From: Firmicutes bacterium CAG:145
GTDB taxonomy: Bacteria; Bacillota; Clostridia; Peptostreptococcales; Anaerovoracaceae
NCBI GenBank assembly: GCA_000435715.1
Contig: FR882584.1
Span: forward strand, 28,092-39,978
Direction of reading: 5' to 3'
Length of the DNA stretch: 11,887 bases
Under the pieces are notes generated by a model, which was given only the letters and a program-made list of their open reading frames with translations, was not told the origin of the DNA and searched no databases. The translations under genes were made by a program, and so were the position numbers. This document shows positions 1-7,445 of this stretch, one piece after another; positions within the stretch are counted from its first letter, which is position 1, and each line of letters begins with the position of its first letter.

Positions 1-2
1 CG

Positions 3-446
3 GCTGCCGTAGCCTCGAAGAAAGAGCTGGGCAGCCAGAGCCGGTTTGAAGAAGCGCTCTGCGCTCTGATGACGGAAAAGGATATAGACCTGATAGTCAT
101 GGCCGGATTTATGAGCATCCTGACCAAGGACTTTACGGACAAGTATCCCATGAGGATAATCAACATCCATCCGTCCCTGATACCGTCGTTCTGCGGCAAG
201 GGCTTCTACGGGCTTCATGTCCACGAGGCGGCGCTGGAATACGGAGTAAAGGTGACGGGAGCCACCGTCCACTATGTCAACGAAATACCTGACGGCGGCC
301 GCATAATAATGCAAAAGGCCGTAGAGGTAAGGGACGGCGACAGCCCGGAGACTCTCCAGAGGAGGGTTATGGAGGAGGCCGAGTGGAAGATACTCCCCGA
401 GGCAGTTGAGATTATTTCCCGAAAGATAGCAGAGGAGAAGCGGTAG
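3..446 (+). CDS. purN: Phosphoribosylglycinamide formyltransferase (GART), 5'-truncated by window edge
   Basis: PurN transfers the formyl group of 10-formyltetrahydrofolate to GAR, giving FGAR (step 3 of de novo purine synthesis, cytosolic). The frame is open from base 3, upstream of an internal ATG at 69, so the gene starts outside the window. About 147 residues are visible against about 200 in the family, which means the N-terminal nucleotide-fold strand and glycine loop are missing. The catalytic signature is present: Asn and His in NIHPSL (codons at 162 and 168) and the Asp of the PDGG motif (codon at 291), matching the Asn/His/Asp triad known from E. coli PurN. GKGFYGLHVHEAAL and GATVHYV are also typical of the family. 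It is followed after 28 nt by purO and is the first visible gene of the purine operon. Identification is firm; only the start is unknown. Confidence 0.95.
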   Translation, partial: AAVASKKELGSQSRFEEALCALMTEKDIDLIVMAGFMSILTKDFTDKYPMRIINIHPSLIPSFCGKGFYGLHVHEAALEYGVKVTGATVHYVNEIPDGGRIIMQKAVEVRDGDSPETLQRRVMEEAEWKILPEAVEIISRKIAEEKR

Positions 447-467
447 GCTTTTCCCCACAATACGCAT

Positions 468-473
468 AAGAGG
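468..473 (+). promoter_or_regulatory. Ribosome binding site that favours the second ATG of purO
   Basis: AAGAGG lies one base before the ATG at 475 but seven bases before the in-frame ATG at 481. Only the latter spacing is workable for a Shine-Dalgarno helix, so 481 is the more likely start of the cyclohydrolase gene. Confidence 0.55.
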
Positions 474-480
474 TATGTAT

Positions 481-1200
481 ATGAAAACCATAAGAGAATA
501 TATAGGGAACAATTCTTATCCCGGCAGAGGCATTCTCGTAGGAATGACTAAAGACAACAAGGCCGTGGTCGGATATTTTATCAGCGGCCGCAGCGAAAAC
601 AGCAGAAACAGAGTGTTTGAGGCGGACGAGGCAGGCGACGTTTTCACCAAGCCTTTCGACGAGTCCAAGGTGGAAGACCCGAGCCTGATAATCTACAGGG
701 CGGTGGCTCACATCGACGGAGGACTCATAGTTACCAACGGCGATCAGACCGACACCGTTGCCCGGTTCATGGCCGAGGGAAAGTCGTCACGCCAGGCTCT
801 CTTCACCAGGGAGTTTGAACCGGACGCGCCTAACTTTACGCCGAGAATCAGCGGAGTGCTTAGCTTTGGCCAGAAGGACGGCTTCAAGTACGAGATGAGC
901 ATACTCAAGAGCGCCGACGAGGCGGGCAGCGCATGCAGCAGATTTTTCTACGACTATCCTGCCCTTGCGGGAAAGGGCCACCTGATACACACTTATGAAA
1001 GGGACGGCAACCCCCTTCCTACTTTCTGCGGTGAGCCTCGCCCGGTAGCCATAGACGACGACATAGACGCCATGACAGAGGCAATTTGGGAAAGCCTCGA
1101 CGCGGACAATAAAATTTCCCTCTACGTGGCATATACAGACCTGAACAGCATGAAGACAGAGACGAGAATGATAAACAAGAATGAGAGGAAGGTGAGATGA
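481..1200 (+). CDS. purO: IMP cyclohydrolase, archaeal PurO type
   Basis: This is predicted to close FAICAR to IMP, the last step of de novo purine synthesis. The 239-residue protein resembles the PurO family (IMP_cyclohyd), first characterised in methanogens, where it has an Ntn-hydrolase-like fold; it is unrelated to the cyclohydrolase domain of bacterial PurH. Visible family blocks are NxYPGRGI near residues 11-18, GRSENSRNRVF at 36-46, the VTNGDQTDT block at 84-92 and TPRISGV at about 120-126. The start at 481 is chosen because the Shine-Dalgarno is spaced for it; an in-frame ATG at 475 would add MY. The stop overlaps the next gene by ATGA, suggesting translational coupling to AICAR transformylase, the enzyme that makes its substrate. 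The lack of a PurH cyclohydrolase domain in that partner supports the role. The symbol purO follows the archaeal gene; databases often just say IMP cyclohydrolase. Confidence 0.88.
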   Translation: MKTIREYIGNNSYPGRGILVGMTKDNKAVVGYFISGRSENSRNRVFEADEAGDVFTKPFDESKVEDPSLIIYRAVAHIDGGLIVTNGDQTDTVARFMAEGKSSRQALFTREFEPDAPNFTPRISGVLSFGQKDGFKYEMSILKSADEAGSACSRFFYDYPALAGKGHLIHTYERDGNPLPTFCGEPRPVAIDDDIDAMTEAIWESLDADNKISLYVAYTDLNSMKTETRMINKNERKVR

Positions 1201-2384
1201 TGAAAGATTACGAACTGAAATACGGCTGCAATCCAAACCAGAAGCCTGCCAAAATCTTTATGGAAGACGGCAGCGACCTTCCCATAGAAATATTAAACGG
1301 CCGTCCCGGATACATAAATCTTCTGGACGCCATGAACAGCTGGCAGCTGGTAAAAGAGATACAAGACGCCCTTGGGATGTGCGCAGCTGCTTCGTTTAAG
1401 CATGTCAGCCCCACTTCTGCCGCCGTCGGCATACCTATGACCGACAAGCAGAAAAAAGCCTTTTTCGTAGACGACATAGAGGGATTTGACGATTCCCCTA
1501 TAGCCACGGCGTACGCCAGAGCCAGAGGAACAGACAGGATGAGCTCCTTCGGCGACTGGATAGCCCTTTCCGACAAGTGCGACGCCACCTGCGCCAAACT
1601 AATAGCAAGGGAAGTTTCCGACGGAATAATAGCCCCGGACTACGATGAAGAAGCTCTGGCCATACTGAAAGGCAAGAGAAAGGGAAGCTACAACATAATA
1701 AAGATAGATCCTGCTTACGTTCCTGCCGAGGAAGAAAAGAAGCAGGTATTTGGCATTACCTTCAGTCAGAAGCGCAACGACCTGACCATCGACGAAAAGC
1801 TGCTTGATGACGTGGTGACGGAGAACAAGGAAATGACCGACGAAGCGAGGAGAGATCTGGTGATAGCTTTGATCACCTTAAAATATACTCAGTCCAATTC
1901 CGTATGTTACGCGGAAAACGGACAGACCATCGGAGTAGGAGCGGGACAGCAGTCGAGAATACACTGCACCCGCCTTGCCGGAGAAAAGGCGGACAAGTGG
2001 CACCTGAGACAGCACGACAAGGTGCTGAATCTGCCTTTCAAAGAAGAGATAAGACGCCCCGACAGGGACAACGCCATAGACGTTTATCTCTCGGAAGATT
2101 TTGAAGACGTTATCGGAGAGGGAAACTGGCAGCAGCTCTTCACAGAGAAGCCGGAGAAGTTTGACAGGGCTCAGCAGAGAGAATATCTTGCGGGGCTTAA
2201 GGGCGTATGTCTCGCCTCAGACGCCTTCTTCCCCTTCGGAGACAACATCGAGAGGGCGGCCAAGAGCGGAGTTACTTACATAGCTCAGCCGGGCGGCTCT
2301 ATAAGAGACGACAATGTCATAGATACCTGCAACAAATACGGCATGGTGATGGCCATGACGGGAATACGACTTTTCCATCATTAA
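1197..2384 (+). CDS. purH: AICAR transformylase, stand-alone (PurH C-terminal domain only)
   Basis: It formylates AICAR to FAICAR using 10-formyltetrahydrofolate. The 395 residues correspond to the transformylase domain of PurH; the roughly 200-residue N-terminal MGS-like cyclohydrolase domain is absent from the start, and the frame gives no sign of truncation. Family motifs in order: the catalytic Lys68-His69 in FKHVSP, SNSVCYAENGQTIGVGAGQ and QSR at about 231-254, SDAFFPFGDNIE, QPGGSIRDD, and a C-terminal GIRLFHH. The usual KHxNP appears here as KHVSP (Ser71). Start codons at 1197 and 1200 are both possible; AGGAAGG at 1186-1192 is 4 or 7 nt away, and the first makes a 4-nt overlap with purO. 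Together, purO and this gene replace the bifunctional PurH. The symbol is by homology to the domain; identification is secure. Confidence 0.93.
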   Translation: MMKDYELKYGCNPNQKPAKIFMEDGSDLPIEILNGRPGYINLLDAMNSWQLVKEIQDALGMCAAASFKHVSPTSAAVGIPMTDKQKKAFFVDDIEGFDDSPIATAYARARGTDRMSSFGDWIALSDKCDATCAKLIAREVSDGIIAPDYDEEALAILKGKRKGSYNIIKIDPAYVPAEEEKKQVFGITFSQKRNDLTIDEKLLDDVVTENKEMTDEARRDLVIALITLKYTQSNSVCYAENGQTIGVGAGQQSRIHCTRLAGEKADKWHLRQHDKVLNLPFKEEIRRPDRDNAIDVYLSEDFEDVIGEGNWQQLFTEKPEKFDRAQQREYLAGLKGVCLASDAFFPFGDNIERAAKSGVTYIAQPGGSIRDDNVIDTCNKYGMVMAMTGIRLFHH

Positions 2385-2400
2385 ACTCCGGGAGGCAGAT

Positions 2401-3663
2401 ATGAAAGTAATGGTAGTAGGCGGCGGCGGAAGAGAGCACGCCATTATAAAGAAGATAAAAGAAAACGAGAGAGTAGAAGAGATATTCGCACTGCCGGGCA
2501 ACGGCGGAATAGCAAAGGACGCCACCTGTGTGGACATAGGAGCCAAGGATATAGAAGCCATAACGGATTTTGCCGTGAAAAACGGCGTAGACTTTGCCGT
2601 GGTGGCTCCCGACGACCCGCTGGTGCTGGGAGCCGTAGACTCTCTGCAAGCGGCAGGCATAAAGACCTTCGGGCCTGATAAAAAGGCCGCTGTCATAGAG
2701 GGCAGCAAGGCATTTTCCAAGGACCTGATGAAGAAGTACGGAATCCCCACCGCTGCATACGAGACCTTCGACGACATGGATAAGGCCATGGACTACGTAA
2801 AGACCTGTCTCGTGCCGGTGGTGGTAAAGGCCGACGGCCTTGCCCTCGGTAAGGGAGTCATAATTGCAGAAACCAGAGAAGAGGCTGTGGCCGCTGTTAA
2901 CACCATAATGGGCGACAGGGCTTTCGGAGACAGCGGAAACAAGGTGGTGGTGGAAGAGTTCCTGACGGGACCGGAAGTCTCGGTGCTTTCCTTCACCGAC
3001 GGTAAGACCGTAGTTCCAATGGTTTCCTCCATGGACCACAAGAGGGCGCTGGACGGAGACAAGGGCCTCAACACCGGAGGAATGGGAACTGTAGCCCCTA
3101 ACCCGTATTACACTGACGATATAGCAAAGACTTGCATGGAGACCATATTCAAGCCTACGATAGAGGCCATGAACAAAGAGGGCAGAAGCTTTTCCGGCTG
3201 TCTGTACTTCGGCCTGATGCTCACAGAAAAAGGTCCTAAAGTCATAGAGTACAACTGCCGCTTCGGAGACCCTGAGACTCAGGTGGTTCTCCCGCTTCTG
3301 GAAAGCGACCTGCTGGATATAATGCTGAAGATTTACGATAAAGAGCTGGATAAGGCAGAGGTTAAGTTTAAAGACGAATATGCCGCATGCGTAGTTATGG
3401 CTTCTGCCGGATACCCGGTGAAATACGAAAAAGGCTTTGAGATAACCATGCCTGCGGACAAGAACATATACGTGGCGGGAGCCAAGATAGAAGAGGGCAA
3501 ACTGGTCACCTCAGGCGGCAGAGTTTTAGGCGTGACTGAAACGGGAGCCACCCTCAAGGAGGCGATAGACGCCGCCTACGAAACTGTCAGCAGCGTAAGC
3601 TTTGAAAACGCATATTACAGAAAAGATATAGGTAAGAGAGCCATGGAGGCGGAAAGGAGCTAA
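2401..3663 (+). CDS. purD: Phosphoribosylamine--glycine ligase (GAR synthetase)
   Basis: PurD joins phosphoribosylamine and glycine with ATP to make GAR (step 2), the substrate of PurN. At 420 residues it is the normal length for the family. Visible landmarks: the N-terminal VVGGGGREHAI nucleotide-fold loop (residues 5-15), the ATP-grasp lysine block VVKADGLALGKGV (141-153), NTGGMG (224-229), and the metal and ATP-binding NCRFGDPETQ segment (285-294), followed by the C-terminal GARS domain. The ribosome binding site GGGAGG is five bases before the ATG, in the 16-nt gap after the transformylase gene. It ends 3 nt before purL, whose Shine-Dalgarno (AAAGGAG, 3653-3659) lies inside the last purD codons. 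No anomalies were seen. Confidence 0.97.
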   Translation: MKVMVVGGGGREHAIIKKIKENERVEEIFALPGNGGIAKDATCVDIGAKDIEAITDFAVKNGVDFAVVAPDDPLVLGAVDSLQAAGIKTFGPDKKAAVIEGSKAFSKDLMKKYGIPTAAYETFDDMDKAMDYVKTCLVPVVVKADGLALGKGVIIAETREEAVAAVNTIMGDRAFGDSGNKVVVEEFLTGPEVSVLSFTDGKTVVPMVSSMDHKRALDGDKGLNTGGMGTVAPNPYYTDDIAKTCMETIFKPTIEAMNKEGRSFSGCLYFGLMLTEKGPKVIEYNCRFGDPETQVVLPLLESDLLDIMLKIYDKELDKAEVKFKDEYAACVVMASAGYPVKYEKGFEITMPADKNIYVAGAKIEEGKLVTSGGRVLGVTETGATLKEAIDAAYETVSSVSFENAYYRKDIGKRAMEAERS

Positions 3664-3666
3664 CTG

Positions 3667-6600
3667 ATGGTTTGCAGAATTTTTGTGGAGAAGAGACCGG
3701 GACTCGACAACGAAGCACGAGGGCTTGCCAGCGACATCAACGAGTTGCTTCAGATAGAGTCTGTGAAAAAGGTCAGGCTGTTTAACAGATACGATGTGGA
3801 CAACATAACGAAAGAACTGTTTGACTATTCGGTAAACACTGTATTTTCCGAGCCTCAGCTTGACGTGGTTACGGAGGAGCTGCCCGAAGCGGACGCCGTG
3901 TTTGCGGTGGAATATCTGCCGGGTCAGTTCGACCAGAGAGCCTCGTCTGCGGCCGAGTGCATACAGATAATTTCCAGAGGAGAAAGACCTGCCGTAAGAA
4001 CGGCTAAGGTCTACGCCTTGTATGGAAACATCAGCGGCGAAGAGCTTTCCGCCATTAAGAAATACGTGATAAACGCGGTGGAGTCGAGAGAAGCCGATAT
4101 GGCTGTTCCGGCAACCCTCGAGACAGAATACGAAGTACCGGATTCGGTGGAGACGGTAGAGGGCTTCCGCAGGCTCACCGACAGCGAGCTAAAGGCTTTC
4201 ATAGCCGACAGAGGCCTTGCCATGGATTTGGCGGACATACGGTTTTGCAGAGAATACTTCCAAAAGGAAGACAGAGACCCTACCATAACGGAAATCAAGA
4301 TGATAGACACCTACTGGTCGGATCACTGCCGCCACACCACCTTCAACACCGTCATCGACAGCGTCAAGTTTGAAGACCCGGATTTGGAGGAGGCATACAA
4401 CAGATATGTGGACCTGAGAAAATCTCTCGGCAGAACCAAGCCGATGACTCTGATGGACATCGGCACCATAGCGGTGAAGCACCTTAAGAGAGAGGGCAAG
4501 CTGAACAAGCTGGACGAGTCGGAGGAGATAAACGCCTGCACCGTCAAGATAAAGGTGGACGTGGACGGAGAAGACCAGGACTGGCTCCTGCTGTTTAAAA
4601 ACGAGACCCACAACCACCCTACCGAGATAGAGCCTTTCGGAGGCGCGGCCACCTGCGTAGGCGGAGCCATAAGAGACCCGCTGTCGGGAAGAAGCTACGT
4701 TTACGCCGCCATGCGCGTGACGGGAGCGGCAGACCCGCTGGCTCCGGTTTCAGAGACGATACCGGGCAAGCTGCCTCAGCGCAAGCTGGTGACTACGGCG
4801 GCCGCCGGATACAGTTCATACGGAAACCAGATAGGCCTGACTACCGGTCAGGTTGACGAGATATATCATCCCGGCTATGTAGCCAAGAGGATGGAGATAG
4901 GAGCAGTTATAGGCGCAGCTCCGGCTGAGAACGTAGTAAGAGAAGTTCCGGCTCCTACCGACAGGGTAATCCTGCTGGGAGGAAAGACGGGAAGAGACGG
5001 CTGCGGCGGAGCCACAGGCTCCTCCAAGTCTCACGACGTGTCTTCTCTGGAAAGCTGCGGCGCCGAAGTGCAGAAGGGCAACGCTCCGGAGGAGAGAAAG
5101 CTCCAGAGGCTTTTCAGAAATCCGGAGGCCTCAAAGCTGATAAAGAGATGCAACGACTTCGGAGCAGGCGGAGTTTCGGTAGCCATAGGAGAGCTGGCCG
5201 ACGGCCTCCTGATAGATCTGAACAAAGTTCCTAAGAAGTACGAGGGACTGGACGGCACCGAGCTTGCCATCAGCGAATCTCAGGAGAGAATGGCCGTCGT
5301 GGTGGCGGAGAAGGATGTGGATCGCTTTTGCAAGCTGGCTCGGGGAGAAAACTTAGAAGCCACGGTGGTGGCGCAGGTTACGGAAGAACCGAGACTCTCC
5401 ATGTTCTGGAACGGAAAGAACATAGTCAACATATCGAGAGAATTCTTAAACTCCAACGGAGCCGAAAAGCATACCACGGTAGAGACTTCGAGACCTCAGA
5501 GCTACGATAAGAAGGTAGACGGTTCCTTTGAAGAAAGCTACAAAAAGCTGGCGGGAGACTTGAACGTCTGCTCCAAGAGAGGACTGTCGGAAAGATTCGA
5601 CTCCACCATAGGAGCGGGAACGGTACTGATGCCGTTCGGCGGAAAGTACCAGAGAACGCCTATACAGGCCATGGTAAACAAGGTTTCAGTGGAGAAAGGC
5701 GATACCAACACCTGCAGCCTTATGGCGTGGGGATACAATCCTTTCATAATGGAGAAGAGCCCTTACCACGGCGCTTATCTGGCCGTAGTAGAGTCGGTTT
5801 CCAAGCTGATAGCTCAGGGAGCGGCTTTTGAGGACGTGTACCTGTCGTTCCAGGAATACTTCGAGAAGCTGGGCAAAGACCCTGAGAAGTGGGGACAGCC
5901 TTTTGCAGCCCTTTTGGGAGCTCTGGACGCTCAGATGGGACTGGAAATCGGTTCCATAGGAGGAAAGGACTCCATGAGCGGAACCTTCGAGGATATTCAC
6001 GTTCCGCCTACCCTTGTATCTTTCGCAGTGACTACCGAAAAGACAGACAGCATAATTTCGCCTGAATTCAAGAAGGCGGACAGCAATGTGTATCTGTTCA
6101 AGGCAGAGACGGACAAAAAAGGCCTGCCGACAGGCCAATCTCTTAAAAAGCTGTACGACAAGATTACCGGCCTGTCGAGAAGCGGCAGGGTGCTTGCCTG
6201 CTACACGCCGGGTATCGGAGGTATTGCCGAGGCAATACTGAAAATGGCTATGGGTAACGAGATAGGATTCAGATACGGCGAAGCCTTGACTGCGGAAGAA
6301 ATATTCGGATATAACTACGGCGCATTCGTAGTAGAGTCGGCAGATGACCTCAACGCCGACGGCGGTCTGCTGATAGGCCGTACGTGCGACGACAAGATAA
6401 TCGCCTGCGGTGAGACGGTTCTCACGCTGAAGGACCTCTGCGGAATCTACGAGGACAAGCTGGAAAGCGTATACCACTGCAACATAGAGACCGACGGACA
6501 GGACCCTGCCAACATTTCATTTGATTCTTCAAAGAAATTCGGCGCGTCGGTAAAGACTGCCCGTCCTAAGACCCTCATACCTGTATTCCCGGGAACCAAC

Positions 6601-7359
6601 TGCGAGTACGACACGGCCAAGGCCTTCGACAGAGCGGGAGCAGAGCCTGAGATATTCGTGCTGAACAACCTGACTGCCGCAGACGTGGCCTCTTCCATAG
6701 AGACCTTTGCGGCTAAGGTAAGAGAGAGCCAGATGATATTCATTCCGGGAGGCTTCTCGGGAGGAGACGAGCCGGACGGCTCGGGAAAACTGATAACGGC
6801 CTTCTTCAGAAATCAGGAGATAAAGGAAGCCGTTACCGAGCTGTTAGAGCAGAGAGACGGCCTGATGGCAGGTATCTGCAACGGATTCCAGGCGCTGATA
6901 AAGCTGGGTCTGGTGCCTTTCGGCAAGATAATGGACACGGACGCTTCTTTCCCTACTTTGACTTACAATAAGATAGCCCGCCACCAGTCCAAGCTGGTGA
7001 GGATAAGGATAGCTTCCAACAAATCGCCTTGGCTGGCGGCTACGGAAGTGGGTGACATATATACGGTGCCGGTTTCTCACGGAGAGGGCAGATTCATGGC
7101 TTCTCCTGAGCTTCTCAAAGAGATGGCTGCCGACGGACGCATCATAACACAGTATGTGGATATGGCCGGAAACGCCACCTCGGATATACAGTTCAACCCT
7201 AACGGCTCCGACTGGGCCATAGAGGGTATCGTTTCGCCTGACGGAAGGGTTCTGGGCAAGATGGGCCATTCCGAGAGAATCGGCGCAGGGCTGTACAAGA
7301 ACGTACCGGGACGCTTCGATATGAAGATGTTTGAGTCTGCGGTAAAATATTTCAAATAG
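3667..7359 (+). CDS. purL: FGAM synthase, single-chain PurL with fused glutaminase (clade II type)
   Basis: It converts FGAR plus glutamine and ATP to FGAM (step 4). The 1230-residue chain is the large Firmicutes/Bacteroidetes-type fusion, which combines what B. subtilis encodes as PurS, PurL and PurQ. Order seen: N-terminal PurS-like region (about 1-150), a linker region with the DHCRHTTF block (219-226), the first synthetase half with KNETHNHPTE (311-320), FGAGGVS (498-504), the second half with GSIGGKDSMSG (762-772), and the C-terminal class I glutaminase from about 980. The glutaminase triad is complete: Cys1071 in GICNGFQ, and His1201 and Glu1203 in GHSER; the SHGEGRF block around 1138 is also conserved. 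The ATG at 3667 is seven bases from AAAGGAG. It is the last gene of the visible operon, and no hairpin terminator is apparent after it. Confidence 0.97.
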   Translation: MVCRIFVEKRPGLDNEARGLASDINELLQIESVKKVRLFNRYDVDNITKELFDYSVNTVFSEPQLDVVTEELPEADAVFAVEYLPGQFDQRASSAAECIQIISRGERPAVRTAKVYALYGNISGEELSAIKKYVINAVESREADMAVPATLETEYEVPDSVETVEGFRRLTDSELKAFIADRGLAMDLADIRFCREYFQKEDRDPTITEIKMIDTYWSDHCRHTTFNTVIDSVKFEDPDLEEAYNRYVDLRKSLGRTKPMTLMDIGTIAVKHLKREGKLNKLDESEEINACTVKIKVDVDGEDQDWLLLFKNETHNHPTEIEPFGGAATCVGGAIRDPLSGRSYVYAAMRVTGAADPLAPVSETIPGKLPQRKLVTTAAAGYSSYGNQIGLTTGQVDEIYHPGYVAKRMEIGAVIGAAPAENVVREVPAPTDRVILLGGKTGRDGCGGATGSSKSHDVSSLESCGAEVQKGNAPEERKLQRLFRNPEASKLIKRCNDFGAGGVSVAIGELADGLLIDLNKVPKKYEGLDGTELAISESQERMAVVVAEKDVDRFCKLARGENLEATVVAQVTEEPRLSMFWNGKNIVNISREFLNSNGAEKHTTVETSRPQSYDKKVDGSFEESYKKLAGDLNVCSKRGLSERFDSTIGAGTVLMPFGGKYQRTPIQAMVNKVSVEKGDTNTCSLMAWGYNPFIMEKSPYHGAYLAVVESVSKLIAQGAAFEDVYLSFQEYFEKLGKDPEKWGQPFAALLGALDAQMGLEIGSIGGKDSMSGTFEDIHVPPTLVSFAVTTEKTDSIISPEFKKADSNVYLFKAETDKKGLPTGQSLKKLYDKITGLSRSGRVLACYTPGIGGIAEAILKMAMGNEIGFRYGEALTAEEIFGYNYGAFVVESADDLNADGGLLIGRTCDDKIIACGETVLTLKDLCGIYEDKLESVYHCNIETDGQDPANISFDSSKKFGASVKTARPKTLIPVFPGTNCEYDTAKAFDRAGAEPEIFVLNNLTAADVASSIETFAAKVRESQMIFIPGGFSGGDEPDGSGKLITAFFRNQEIKEAVTELLEQRDGLMAGICNGFQALIKLGLVPFGKIMDTDASFPTLTYNKIARHQSKLVRIRIASNKSPWLAATEVGDIYTVPVSHGEGRFMASPELLKEMAADGRIITQYVDMAGNATSDIQFNPNGSDWAIEGIVSPDGRVLGKMGHSERIGAGLYKNVPGRFDMKMFESAVKYFK

Positions 7360-7360
7360 C

Positions 7361-7389
7361 TTGACACACTTTTACTGCGGGACTATAAT
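7361..7389 (+). promoter_or_regulatory. Sigma-A type promoter for the cofE-like gene
   Basis: TTGACA (7361-7366), a 17-nt spacer and TATAAT (7384-7389) match the housekeeping bacterial consensus exactly. The -35 starts two bases after the purL stop. Transcription should begin near 7396, leaving a leader of about 50 nt before the ATG at 7446. No extended hairpin or known riboswitch fold was recognised in this leader. Confidence 0.85.
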
Positions 7390-7445
7390 AAAGAGTATTT
7401 TTTGAGAGATGTTTAAAGACTTTCTATTAGAAGGAGTGATGATAA

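Noticed and set aside
69..446. ATG at 69 as the true purN start
   Set aside because: The same frame is open back to base 3 with plausible PurN sequence, and a start at 69 would remove the N-terminal nucleotide fold. It is an internal Met of a gene cut by the window edge.
447..480. Possible terminator or promoter between purN and purO
   Set aside because: The gap is about 30 nt with only a short T run (TTTTCCCC) and no hairpin or -35/-10 pair; it reads as a plain operon spacer.
2317..3039. 240-codon open frame on the minus strand, antisense to purD
   Set aside because: It spans the purH-purD junction and overlaps conserved purD motifs on the other strand; no family resemblance and no reason for a gene there.
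5686..6477. 263-codon open frame on the minus strand, antisense to purL
   Set aside because: The purL protein in this stretch has conserved synthetase motifs (GSIGGKDSMSG), so the sense strand is coding; the antisense frame has no recognisable domain.
7422..7432. Short palindrome TTCTA-T-TAGAA just before the ribosome binding site of the cofE-like gene
   Set aside because: Arms of five AT-rich bases are expected by chance in an AT-rich leader, and the hairpin would be unstable. Not enough to call an operator.
7390..7445. Possible riboswitch or attenuator in the leader of the cofE-like gene
   Set aside because: The leader is only about 50 nt, with no paired helices of useful length and no known conserved riboswitch core; the T run at 7398-7403 has no stem before it.
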